Below, piece by piece: positions 1 through 6,547 of a stretch of DNA of 12,867 nucleotides. Within the stretch, counting starts at the first letter, position 1. Every line of letters begins with the position of its first letter. The notes under the pieces are model-generated. The model searched no databases. It saw only the letters and a list, made by a program, of their open reading frames with translations, and was not told the DNA's origin. Location: contig JAQVZT010000046.1 in NCBI GenBank assembly GCA_028708055.1, forward strand, positions 1 to 12,867, written 5' to 3'. A program made the position numbers and the translations under genes. This stretch comes from Methanothrix sp. GTDB taxonomy: Archaea > Halobacteriota > Methanosarcinia > Methanotrichales > Methanotrichaceae.

Positions 1-240
1 CCTGAGCATGGTGGGAAATTGGGGTGGTGTTTTGGATGCTGGCCGCTGCCCTTTGGTGATGTTAAGCCTTTTGCCGGCCACAAGGAGCAGATCCAGCCTC
101 CCTTCCGCAGGGGAGGCAATCGAGAGCCAGATCTTGTCTGAGGACTGCTGGTAGGCCTTGCCCATAAAGCCGCCCAGGATCCTGTCGGATAGCTCCGCAG
201 CCATGGCGGCGACGTCTACATTGCTCATCGCCTTCTTCAT
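1..240 (-). CDS. rqcH: RqcH/NFACT family protein, N-terminal 80 residues (partial)
   Basis: The reverse complement from the ATG at 238-240 is open to the left edge. It encodes an 80-residue N-terminus starting MKKAMSNVDVAAMAAEL, with the NFACT-N features expected of archaeal RqcH: a Lys-rich start, a helix ending in an I-L-G-G turn, a K-I-W-L-S strand, an L-D-L-L-L-V-A-G-K-R strand, and a PPQFPTMLR segment. Family knowledge: RqcH binds stalled 60S/50S-tRNA complexes and, in bacteria and probably archaea, adds C-terminal tails to nascent chains in ribosome quality control. The rest of the gene, including the coiled coil and NFACT-R, lies outside the window. No ribosome binding site is seen just before the ATG. 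A TATA-like box about 25 bases upstream (265-273) suggests a leaderless transcript. The family call is fairly secure; function is by homology. Confidence 0.8.
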   Translation of the reverse strand, partial: MKKAMSNVDVAAMAAELSDRILGGFMGKAYQQSSDKIWLSIASPAEGRLDLLLVAGKRLNITKGQRPASKTPPQFPTMLR

Positions 241-264
241 GGCAGATGACTGCGGAGATCAATC

Positions 265-273
265 GATAAATAG
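265..273 (-). promoter_or_regulatory. TATA-like box for rqcH
   Basis: The minus strand reads CTATTTATC. Its proximal end lies about 25 bases from the rqcH ATG, the archaeal TATA-to-start distance, which would give a leaderless mRNA. The identical 9-mer lies upstream of pfkB at 6389-6397. This is motif and spacing inference only. Confidence 0.45.
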
Positions 274-321
274 TTGCGGATTGATGGGGAGAACTGGTTA
301 AGAGACGATCTGGAACGGTTT

Positions 322-441
322 AGAGAATCGGTTAAGAGAATCGGTTAAGAGAATCGGTTAAGAGAATCGGTTAAGAGAATCGGTTAAGAGAATCGGTTAA
401 GAGAATCGGTTAAGAGAATCGGTTAAACGAATCGGTTAAGA
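322..441. repeat. 13-bp tandem repeat array, 9 units
   Basis: The core GAATCGGTTA recurs at 325, 338, 351, 364, 377, 390, 403, 416 and 429, an exact 13-base period. The full unit is GAATCGGTTAAGA. The only internal change is AAC for AGA between the eighth and ninth copies. Imperfect partial copies occur at 293-305. Similar blocks flank the array on both sides: GATCTGGAACGG at 307-318 and GATCTGGAGCGG at 444-455. There are no spacers, so it is not a CRISPR. It fills most of the gap between divergent rqcH and the Mut7-C gene. The unit contains TAA and is not a multiple of three, so it cannot encode protein. Confidence 0.95.
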
Positions 442-480
442 GAAGATCTGGAGCGGAGAGATCAGTAATGGAGAGACTGA

Positions 481-1035
481 GTGAAGAGAGCAGCTGAGGA
501 TGCCGGCGAAGATACCGGGCAACGCTTTTTAGTGGATTTGATGCTCATGCGCCTGGGAAGGTGGCTGCGGCTCTTGGGCCAGGATGTCGCCTGCCCGGAG
601 GGCGAGAGCGACGATGCGCTCCTCTGTCAGGCGAAAGCGGAGCGGAGGACTATTATCTCCAGAGACCGGGGTCTGTTCCAGGCGGCCAGAGGCGCAGGAG
701 TTCCCTGCCTGCTGATCAGCTCTTCGAAATTGCCTGAACAGCTTGCTGAGATGGCCCAGGCCGGCCTGCCGCTGCGGCTTGACCCCAAAAGATGCACCGT
801 GTGCAACGGTCCACTGGACGAGGCGGATGAAGTTGCGGAGGAGGAAATGCCAGGCAGGAAGAGATGGCGGTGCAGATGCTGCCGGAAGCTCTACTGGGTG
901 GGAGGCCACTGGAAGAAGATGGAGAGCATGCTGCAAGAGATCAGGTGCAGGAGTGAGAACAGATCTCGATTTCCTGATGAGAGTAATCATGCACATGCAG
1001 GATCTTTTCGAGAGGATCGGGAAGAAAGATCATAG
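481..1035 (+). CDS. Mut7-C RNAse-domain protein (PIN-like fold plus zinc ribbon)
   Basis: This 184-residue protein matches the Mut7-C architecture. Residues 16-33 read FLVDLMLMRLGRWLRLLG, the family's N-terminal strand and helix with the first acidic residue (D19). Acidic residues follow at 44-45, then a RDRG motif at 61-64. A zinc ribbon has CxxC pairs at C105/C108 and C131/C134 and ends in the typical YWxGxHWxxM segment (138-147). The family is predicted to be a PIN-like nuclease related to the C-terminus of Caenorhabditis Mut-7; its substrate in archaea is unknown. The start is the GTG at 481. It is the only start upstream of the conserved block, an in-frame stop lies directly before it, and GGAGAG sits 5 bases upstream. 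Residues after about 152 form a polar tail (to 184) that I do not recognise from the family. Confidence 0.8.
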   Translation: MKRAAEDAGEDTGQRFLVDLMLMRLGRWLRLLGQDVACPEGESDDALLCQAKAERRTIISRDRGLFQAARGAGVPCLLISSSKLPEQLAEMAQAGLPLRLDPKRCTVCNGPLDEADEVAEEEMPGRKRWRCRCCRKLYWVGGHWKKMESMLQEIRCRSENRSRFPDESNHAHAGSFREDREERS

Positions 1036-1055
1036 CTTCATGGCTTCGATCGATC

Positions 1056-1763
1056 TCAAAATGGACCCCGAGAGTTTATCTTCCCGGAGGCTTTCTCTTT
1101 GGCCCGCATTCGGCCCCTTGTCTTCAGATAATCGTCTATCTGCGACTTTGCCTCCCCCATTGACCAGACGTGAGAGCCGTTCAGGCAGAACTGGGGCTGA
1201 TACCTGTAATCGCTTGCCGGCGCAATAAACGTATCAGCCGGCGTTAGTTGCTCGGGGATGGAATCCAATGTGGACTCCAGCAGGCACCAGCGGCCCGACT
1301 CGTTCTGGTAGACCACCCAGGCATGGCCAAAAGACCCGTCTGGTGTGGAAATTGACCCTAGAACAACCCGCACGCAATGCTCGGAGATGCCGCTGGCAAG
1401 AAGGAGGGTGGCCAGCAGAAAGGATGAGTCCTCGCAGTCTCCCTTGCGCAGGACGAGAGTCTCCTCGGGAAAGAGCCAGAAATCGTCAATGCCAAAAGAG
1501 ATCTTGTCGGTGACATACTGGATGCTGCCCGCTACGTAATTCCAGATCGTCCAGGCACGCAGGTCAAAGGTTCCAGCTTCGCGGGCGGAGGGAAGGCCCA
1601 GATCCCGTAAAGTCTTGAGGATAACCTCGCTGTTCGTGGAGGAGAGCCAGGCGCGGATATCGGTGGGAATGTAAAGACTAGGATTGCCCAAAACTGCTCT
1701 CTTGTCCCACATAACCGTATCTCGGATAATTGCATCCCCCGACCAGTTTAATATCACAGCCAT
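1056..1763 (-). CDS. Transglutaminase-like cysteine protease-fold protein
   Basis: This 235-residue protein carries the transglutaminase-like core: the Cys motif KGDCEDSSFLLATLL (C110 nucleophile), the His motif FGHAWVVY (H147), and an acidic residue in LLESTLD (E163 or D167). The spacing fits the papain-like Cys-His-Asp/Glu triad. No signal peptide or membrane segment is seen, so it is probably cytoplasmic. The family includes proteases, amidases and protein cross-linkers; nothing here indicates which. The ATG at 1763 is supported by a strong ribosome binding site, GAGGTGG on the minus strand (1771-1777), 7 bases upstream. The gene converges on the Mut7-C gene, with 20 bases between their stop codons. 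The C-terminal 25 residues are basic and probably disordered. Confidence 0.72.
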   Translation of the reverse strand: MAVILNWSGDAIIRDTVMWDKRAVLGNPSLYIPTDIRAWLSSTNSEVILKTLRDLGLPSAREAGTFDLRAWTIWNYVAGSIQYVTDKISFGIDDFWLFPEETLVLRKGDCEDSSFLLATLLLASGISEHCVRVVLGSISTPDGSFGHAWVVYQNESGRWCLLESTLDSIPEQLTPADTFIAPASDYRYQPQFCLNGSHVWSMGEAKSQIDDYLKTRGRMRAKEKASGKINSRGPF

Positions 1764-1997
1764 GCGAAATCCACCTCAAATTATGTATAATAAATTTAGC
1801 TAGTTATATTTATAATTTTGCGTCCTGCAAGTGTTGTAGAAGGCATCTGCAATATCATAATGAATTCTAAAACAAAAATATTGATATTACAATGATGAAG
1901 GGCAACCGAGTTGCCAATGAAGATAACGCATTGGTGCGGTTAACGCATTTTTGCGTTCAGCGTTTTTTCATTTAACCCTTTTTGCAGTCAGCAGTTA
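1764..1997. other. AT-rich intergenic region with two hairpins
   Basis: This spacer separates the leftward transglutaminase-like gene from the rightward small gene. It holds AT-rich promoter-like stretches at about 1785-1825 (TATA candidates for the leftward gene). It also has two perfect hairpins: GGCAAC/GTTGCC with a 3-base loop at 1901-1915 and AACGCA/TGCGTT with a TTTT loop at 1942-1957. Five bases after the second hairpin comes a run of six T (1963-1968), the layout of a plus-strand terminator. AACGCA also occurs at 1925-1930. I find no open frame of note. A small plus-strand RNA ending near 1968 is possible but unproven. Confidence 0.4.
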
Positions 1998-2030
1998 ATG
2001 ATTTATTGTTGCAGAGCTTTTTCATATAAC

Positions 2031-2378
2031 ATGGCCCGCGACCTGAACGAAAGAGACCTGCAGATACTGGCAAAGCTGGTTCCTGAAATGGAAGTGCTGC
2101 TCAAAAAGGGAATTGAAATCGAATACATGAACATTCTGCCCCCTGTCGCCAATCACCATTCTCGCAGCGTGCAGGAGTTCGAGCAGCGACTGAAAAAGCT
2201 GTCCATCGAGGATATCCGCTATTTGGCTGATCTGGTTCTGGATGGTACCGAGAACACCGGCTGCCTGCGCCCGGAATTCGCCGAGGCCTTCTTCGTCTTC
2301 GCCGGGAAAAGCCTGGGTGAGAGCGTTGCTGACCAGCTCCGGGAAGCCTATGAATCGGGCGGGGAGTGCAGCGGTTGA
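2031..2378 (+). CDS. Conserved-looking small helical protein, function unknown
   Basis: From the ATG at 2031 this encodes 115 mostly alpha-helical, acidic residues beginning MARDLNERDLQILAKL. It has no Cys pair, membrane segment or recognised catalytic motif. A central segment (about 35-44) has two prolines and an NHH, and the second half contains an amphipathic helix (SIEDIRYLADLVLDG) that suggests protein-protein contacts. An in-frame ATG at 1998 would add 11 residues (MIYCCRAFSYN) unlike the rest. I prefer 2031 because ATTTATTG at 2001-2008 lies about 25 bases upstream and could be the TATA box of a leaderless mRNA. Neither start has a ribosome binding site. The gene precedes the MBL-fold gene by 124 bases on the same strand, so they may be co-transcribed. 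I do not recognise the family. Confidence 0.6.
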   Translation: MARDLNERDLQILAKLVPEMEVLLKKGIEIEYMNILPPVANHHSRSVQEFEQRLKKLSIEDIRYLADLVLDGTENTGCLRPEFAEAFFVFAGKSLGESVADQLREAYESGGECSG

Positions 2379-2502
2379 TGGTAGTGATAGTTGCAGATTG
2401 CCACTATTGTCCGAATCTTCCACATGGGATGCACTATCGAACGCCGGAAATCAGGCAGCCAACACGCAAAGCTTATGCGGTCGGCAATGACAATATTCAG
2501 CC

Positions 2503-3357
2503 ATGCTGCAAGAACTCCGCTTGACCGTTTTGGTTGACAGCTCCGCCCCATTTGCGGTCTCGTCCCTCTGGGCTCAGCATGGTCTGTCCATCTTCCTGAA
2601 ACTGGATTATGGCATAGAGACGATGAAGATGCTCCTGGACACAGGAGCCGGCTCAGAGGTGCTGCTGCATAATGCCGATGCCCTGAATATCGATTTGTCT
2701 TGCCTTGATCTGATCTGCTTAAGCCACGGCCATTATGACCATACCGGCGGACTGATGGGCATCCTGGAGCGCTCTGGCCGCAAAATATGCGTCCTGGCTC
2801 ATCCTGAAATCTTCGCTGCCAAGCTGAAAATGCAGCCGTTCCTGAAATTCATAGGTCCGCCCTTCTCCAAAGAAGAGGTGCAGGCAGCTGGAGCGGTCAT
2901 GCTGCAATGCCGTGGCCCGGTTGAGATCGCTCCGGATGTCATGACCACTGGGGAGGTGGCGCGCCAGGAAGCCTTCGAGACGGCAGAAGGATTCTGGACG
3001 GTCAAAGACGGCCAGTATTGCCAGGACAATATTCCGGATGACATGGCGCTGGCGATCAAAATCGAAGGCAAAGGGCTGGCCGTCATCTCAGGCTGCGCTC
3101 ATGCCGGGATCATTAACACCATTAAGCATGCCCAGAAGATCACGGGAGTGGAGGAGATATATGCGGTGATCGGAGGATTTCATCTCGCCGATGCCGACAG
3201 CAAGCGCATAGACGCAACAGCCGAAGCCCTGAGGCGGCTTGATCCCGCTATCGTCCGTCCTAGTCATTGCACCGGACACAAGGCCATCTGCCGACTGCGG
3301 GAGGTTCTGGGTGAGAGGTGCTTGCCTCTTGCCGTGGGAGATGCTATGACGCTATGA
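2503..3357 (+). CDS. MBL-fold metal-dependent hydrolase, COG1237 type
   Basis: This 284-residue metallo-beta-lactamase-fold protein has DTGAGSE at 46-52 and the metal-binding SHGHYDHTGG at 74-83 (H75, H77, D79, H80). Further likely ligands or active-site residues are GCAH (H200), IGGFHL (H227) and RPSHCTGH (H255, H259). The pattern fits COG1237. In methanogens these proteins are commonly annotated as 7,8-dihydropterin-6-ylmethyl-4-(beta-D-ribofuranosyl)aminobenzene 5'-phosphate synthase, a methanopterin biosynthesis step. The family is broad, so substrate assignment is tentative. The start ATG at 2503 gives the expected length, but I see no clear ribosome binding site. The last four residues (AMTL) and the stop lie at the edge of a 16-bp tandem array, so the 3' end may have been shaped by repeat expansion. 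Confidence 0.82.
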   Translation: MLQELRLTVLVDSSAPFAVSSLWAQHGLSIFLKLDYGIETMKMLLDTGAGSEVLLHNADALNIDLSCLDLICLSHGHYDHTGGLMGILERSGRKICVLAHPEIFAAKLKMQPFLKFIGPPFSKEEVQAAGAVMLQCRGPVEIAPDVMTTGEVARQEAFETAEGFWTVKDGQYCQDNIPDDMALAIKIEGKGLAVISGCAHAGIINTIKHAQKITGVEEIYAVIGGFHLADADSKRIDATAEALRRLDPAIVRPSHCTGHKAICRLREVLGERCLPLAVGDAMTL

Positions 3358-3430
3358 TACTATGACGCTATGATACTATGACGCTATGATACTATGACGC
3401 TATGATACTATGACGCTATGATACTATGAT
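3345..3430. repeat. 16-bp tandem repeat array, 5 perfect units plus a partial one
   Basis: The unit TATGACGCTATGATAC repeats perfectly at 3345, 3361, 3377, 3393 and 3409, followed by TATGAT at 3425-3430. Each unit is itself two related 8-mers (TATGACGC and TATGATAC), so the array probably arose by duplication of an 8-mer. The first unit contains the stop codon (3355-3357) of the MBL-fold gene; the rest lies in the gap between two convergent genes. Confidence 0.95.
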
Positions 3431-3444
3431 AATATAGCATCGCT

Positions 3445-3462
3445 TCATGGCCTTTTTTAAGG
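3445..3462 (+). terminator. Possible T-rich terminator
   Basis: CCTTTTTTAAGG contains six T (3453-3458), about 95 bases after the MBL-fold stop and past the tandem array, in the convergent gap. Archaeal termination often needs only a T run. Support is positional only. Confidence 0.3.
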
Positions 3463-3489
3463 TTCTGGATGCAAGTGTAGCAGATCCCG

Positions 3490-4434
3490 TTATCTGCCAC
3501 TCAGGATCGTCCCTATCGCACTCTGGCTCTCCTCAGGCGTTCCCCGCGTGTTGACCTCGACCACCCTCGCCTTTTCAAGCAGCGCCCGGAAAAACCGGCT
3601 GCGCAGCTTCATCTTGAAATCGCTCTTCACCAGGAGATGCGGATTGTAGTAGCTGTTCCTCTCCAGTATGTCCAGCGCTGTAGCCGCCTTAAGCTCCCGG
3701 ACGATCTCCTCCTGGCCCGAATCGCGCTTGAGAAGGATCACATTTTCCAGGGTCGTGAGCGGCAGGATGCGGCCCTTGCCGATCACCCAGCGCAGGTCCA
3801 CCACCGCCCTGCCCTTCTCGTCGAGGACAGCTCTGTCCACCAGCCCGGAAAACTCCTTCCAGATGTCGGCGAGGTCCGCCCGGATGTAGAAGTTCTTCTC
3901 TGATCCGTAGGCCAGAATATCCTCTCCGAAGATGCGGGCAAAGAACCAGTCATCGGATACAACCCGCGCCCTGGGCTGGCGGAGAAGGCCGTAGGTGTGA
4001 GTGGTCTTTCCCGCTCCCGATCCGCCCAGAATGCAGACACCCCGGCCCCGAATGTCCAGGCAGGCGCCGTGCACTGAGTAGATGCCATGATCGTCCTCCA
4101 GAATGTCTCCGGCCAGGGAGAGGGCGAGGGACTTTATCCAGCCGTAGTAGTCGATGTTAAAGAGAAAGCAGCTCTTGGAATGGGGATCGTATAAGACCCG
4201 GTTGTCACCGACAGTGCTGTCTTGCAGAACATAGAGCCTGCCGTGGGAGCGAATATTCTGGGAGGCAAAATAGAAGCTCTCCTCCCAGGCGTTCTTGACG
4301 GAAAAGCTGCCGGTAAGTAGCTTGATGCAGCAGCCGTAGATCTCCGATTTGATCTCGTAGAGCACCTGGCCCCGATATCTCTCAACCAACTCTTCCTTCT
4401 GCTCTATGGATATGATCTCTACCGAATAAGCCAT
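3490..4434 (-). CDS. HPr kinase/PEPCK-like P-loop protein
   Basis: This 314-residue protein has an unrecognised N-terminal domain (about 1-115) and an HPr-kinase-like C-terminal domain. The latter starts with an SVHGACL segment (H122) and a Walker A loop GGSGAGKTT (137-145). VSDDWFF (D161, D162) follows at the position of the acidic metal-binding pair. Family knowledge: HprK-fold proteins phosphorylate Ser or small molecules using ATP or PPi, and the fold is shared with ATP-dependent PEP carboxykinase. Lower-similarity relatives in archaea have no assigned substrate. The ATG at 4434 has GGGGGTG on the minus strand (4442-4448) 7 bases upstream. It is the third gene of a leftward set after pfkB and gpmA, suggesting a link to sugar-phosphate metabolism (inference). 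No HPr or PTS gene is visible. Confidence 0.65.
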   Translation of the reverse strand: MAYSVEIISIEQKEELVERYRGQVLYEIKSEIYGCCIKLLTGSFSVKNAWEESFYFASQNIRSHGRLYVLQDSTVGDNRVLYDPHSKSCFLFNIDYYGWIKSLALSLAGDILEDDHGIYSVHGACLDIRGRGVCILGGSGAGKTTHTYGLLRQPRARVVSDDWFFARIFGEDILAYGSEKNFYIRADLADIWKEFSGLVDRAVLDEKGRAVVDLRWVIGKGRILPLTTLENVILLKRDSGQEEIVRELKAATALDILERNSYYNPHLLVKSDFKMKLRSRFFRALLEKARVVEVNTRGTPEESQSAIGTILSGR

Positions 4435-4461
4435 TTTCTTGCACCCCCAATGAATTCCATC

Positions 4462-4565
4462 TACTATCTGCGTTATCTGACTTGTTCTTCCTACTCACTT
4501 TTCTGACCTATTTTTCTGACTCGCTTTTCTGATTTGCTTTCTCTGCCCTGTTTTCTCACACAGTT
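4462..4565. repeat. Degenerate 13-bp tandem repeat array, about 8 units
   Basis: Units can be laid out at a strict 13-base step from 4462 to 4565. The best conserved are at 4501, 4514 and 4527 (TTCTGACCTATTT, TTCTGACTCGCTT, TTCTGATTTGCTT). The flanking units at 4475, 4488, 4540 and 4553 are weaker. The array fills the spacer between the gpmA stop and the start of the HPr-kinase-like gene. It is pyrimidine-rich on the plus strand, so the mRNA from the minus strand would be purine-rich there. Confidence 0.65.
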
Positions 4566-4566
4566 A

Positions 4567-5280
4567 TTAACTTTTCACGGTCATCGACGCGTTTCCCAGA
4601 CATCTGCGACCAACGAGACGCATCTGGTCATCCAGTTCGTAGACTAACGGCTGCGCCGTGCCTATCTCCACCTTTTCGATATCTTCATCGGAGATGTTCT
4701 CCAAATGCTTGGCCAGGGCGCGAATGATGTTGCCATGTGATACAACCAGTACGTTCTTGCCCTTCTCCAGCTCCGGCTCGATCAGAGCCTGCCAGAAGGG
4801 CAGCACTCTCTCCTGAGTGTCTCGCAGGGATTCGGTCCTGGGCAGCAGGCTATGAGGCACATCCCGGTAACGGGGATCCTGGCCGGGATAGCGCTTGTCG
4901 CTCGTCTCCACTGCCGGGGGCCTCTCGGAAAAGCCCCTTCTCCAGCGAGCTACCTGCTCTTTTCCGTACTGCTCTATAGCCTCCTTCTTGCTCCTGCCCT
5001 GCAGGTCTCCATAAAATCGCTCATTCAGCCGCCAGCAGGGCAGAGCTGGAATCCACATCAGGTCCATCTCATCAAGCACGATCCAGAGGGTTCTCACCGC
5101 CCGCTTTAAAACGGAGGTAAAGGCGATATCAAAGGTGAGGCCGGAGTTCTTCATTAGCCAGCCAGCCTCCCCGGCTTCCGCTCTGCCCCTCTCGGACAGA
5201 TCGATATCCATCCAGCCTGTGAACCTGCCCTCCAGATTGTAGTGGCTCTGCCCGTGGCGCAGCAAGACCAGTTTTGCCAT
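4567..5280 (-). CDS. gpmA: 2,3-bisphosphoglycerate-dependent phosphoglycerate mutase
   Basis: This 237-residue histidine-phosphatase-superfamily enzyme interconverts 3- and 2-phosphoglycerate in the cytoplasm. It opens with the catalytic LVLLRHGQS (H9 phosphohistidine), then NLEGRFTGWMDIDLSERG. LNERFYGDLQG (E87 region) and the second catalytic His in VVSHGNIIRAL (H182) follow. WRRGFSERPP and the YPGQDPRYRD segment mark the GpmA type rather than a general phosphatase. I start at the ATG at 5278-5280 because GGAAG lies just upstream (5286-5290). An upstream TTG at 5304 would add eight residues not seen in the family. Many archaea use the cofactor-independent ApgM instead, so a bacterial-type enzyme next to Pfk-2 suggests acquisition of glycolytic genes (inference). 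It lies 79 bases after pfkB and is probably co-transcribed. Confidence 0.85.
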   Translation of the reverse strand: MAKLVLLRHGQSHYNLEGRFTGWMDIDLSERGRAEAGEAGWLMKNSGLTFDIAFTSVLKRAVRTLWIVLDEMDLMWIPALPCWRLNERFYGDLQGRSKKEAIEQYGKEQVARWRRGFSERPPAVETSDKRYPGQDPRYRDVPHSLLPRTESLRDTQERVLPFWQALIEPELEKGKNVLVVSHGNIIRALAKHLENISDEDIEKVEIGTAQPLVYELDDQMRLVGRRCLGNASMTVKS

Positions 5281-5297
5281 TTTTCTTCCGTTTTGCT

Positions 5298-5325
5298 CAA
5301 TCAAACGTTTTCAATCAACCGTTTT
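5298..5325. repeat. 14-bp direct tandem duplication
   Basis: CAATCAAACGTTTT (5298-5311) is followed directly by CAATCAACCGTTTT (5312-5325), with a weaker related stretch at 5285-5297. It lies just upstream of the gpmA ribosome binding site, in the pfkB-gpmA spacer. Confidence 0.75.
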
Positions 5326-5359
5326 GCCCCATTTTCGCCGTTCATCTCTTTGTGGCCGC

Positions 5360-6319
5360 TCACGCCTTTTCCGAGGGTCCCTCGGTTGTTCCGGTTAAGA
5401 CGGTTAGCTTGACCTGTGGCACAAGCCTATCGAAGTCCTCCTTCTGGGCGAGAGCAGTGCCCTGGTAAAGAGTGGTAGCCGTCCCTGCCGCTGCGGCATA
5501 GACCAGACACTCCTTCAGGCTCCTACCTCGGACCATGCCGCTCACAAAACCTGCTACTGAGGAGTCTCCAGCGCCAATGGTGCTCTGCACCTCTACATTG
5601 GGAGGCACTGCCAGATACTCATTGCCCTGCGAGACCAGCAGGATGCCCCTTCCGCCCATGGAGACGAGCACTATCCTCACGCCCTGCTGGTTGATCTCCC
5701 TGGCAGCGGCGCGGACATCATCCAGCCCCTCCAGCTCCCTGCCAACCAGCTCGGACAATTCATGAATATTTGGTTTTATCACATCTGGCCTGGCCTGAAT
5801 TCCCGCGCGAAGAGCTGCGCCGTCTACATCCAGGACCACAGTAGACTGGCACCTTTTAACCAGCATTATGATCTTTCTGTAGATCTCGGGTGACACTCCC
5901 TGTGGGAGGCTGCCGCCTATGGTCACCAGATCGCTGCAAGGCAGCCTCTCTAGCCTTTCAATGAACTCCATGAGCTCGGACGGCCTGACCTCAGGACCTC
6001 GGGCATTGAAGGCCAGCTGCTTTCCCGTGTCCCTCTCATGAATGATGATATTGGTGCGCGTCTCGCCGGATACATGAATAAAATCGGTCTGAATTCCATC
6101 GTTGAGAAGCCTGCCCTCCAGCTCCCGGCCTGCAAAGCCGCCCACGAATCCAAGAGCGATGTTGTCCACGCCCAGGTTCTTGAGGACTTTTGAGACATCA
6201 ACGCTCTTGCCTCCTGCAAAACTCCTCTCTTCTATGATTCGATTGGATACGTCGTCACGTACTTTCTTGATCCAGATGGTGCGGTCAAGGGCCGGATTGA
6301 GGGTTATCGTATAGATCAT
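5360..6319 (-). CDS. pfkB: PfkB/ribokinase-family phosphofructokinase (Pfk-2-like)
   Basis: This 319-residue PfkB-family sugar kinase starts MIYTITLNPALDRTI, the classic start of the 1-phosphofructokinase/Pfk-2/LacC group. It has AGGKSVDVSKVL (35-46, substrate binding), IGGSLPQGVS (134-143), KPNIHELSELVGREL (183-197) and the catalytic STIGAGDSSVAGF (246-258, with D252 as the base). The KPNxxEL and VPPxVEVQSTIGAGDS segments strongly resemble E. coli Pfk-2, so fructose 6-phosphate is the likely substrate; 1-phosphofructokinase or tagatose-6-phosphate kinase activity cannot be excluded. The ATG at 6317-6319 fits the family N-terminus. The frame is open a further 46 codons upstream, but that extension does not resemble the family and would begin at a non-ATG codon. 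It is the first gene of the leftward pfkB-gpmA-HprK-like set. Confidence 0.85.
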   Translation of the reverse strand: MIYTITLNPALDRTIWIKKVRDDVSNRIIEERSFAGGKSVDVSKVLKNLGVDNIALGFVGGFAGRELEGRLLNDGIQTDFIHVSGETRTNIIIHERDTGKQLAFNARGPEVRPSELMEFIERLERLPCSDLVTIGGSLPQGVSPEIYRKIIMLVKRCQSTVVLDVDGAALRAGIQARPDVIKPNIHELSELVGRELEGLDDVRAAAREINQQGVRIVLVSMGGRGILLVSQGNEYLAVPPNVEVQSTIGAGDSSVAGFVSGMVRGRSLKECLVYAAAAGTATTLYQGTALAQKEDFDRLVPQVKLTVLTGTTEGPSEKA

Positions 6320-6388
6320 GGTAGATTTCTTTCTGCGGCAAATGTAATGACCCTTTTGCCTGGTTGAGGGGTGGGCTGAATGGCGGCA

Positions 6389-6397
6389 GATAAATAG
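6389..6397 (-). promoter_or_regulatory. TATA-like box for the pfkB cluster
   Basis: The minus strand reads CTATTTATC, identical to the box before rqcH. It lies about 70 bases before the pfkB ATG, giving a predicted leader of roughly 40-45 bases. A purine-rich AGAAAGAAA stretch just before the ATG is a weak ribosome binding site. Confidence 0.4.
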
Positions 6398-6547
6398 AAA
6401 GATATGGAAAGATTTGCTGGTGGAGGATCTTTGCGGGAAGGAGAGCTTTGCAGGCAAGTGAGTTCTTAGAGCTGTCTTTCACTCAATTGCGGAAATGTGC
6501 TGCCTGTTTCTTCAGACCGATAGCCTTATATTCGTCTAATGTCGTAG

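Noticed and set aside
322..441. A possible CRISPR array
   Set aside because: The 13-base units abut directly with no unique spacers and are too short; it is a simple tandem array.
953..1228. A plus-strand frame beginning at GTG 953 with protein-like residues (MRVIMHMQDLFERIGKKDH)
   Set aside because: It overlaps the tail of the Mut7-C gene and then runs antisense to the transglutaminase-like gene, with no ribosome binding site of its own. The first 35 residues look plausible, so a small overlapping gene cannot be fully excluded.
2022..2423. A 133-codon minus-strand frame
   Set aside because: It mirrors the small helical protein on the plus strand and contains no motif; the plus-strand reading is more protein-like.
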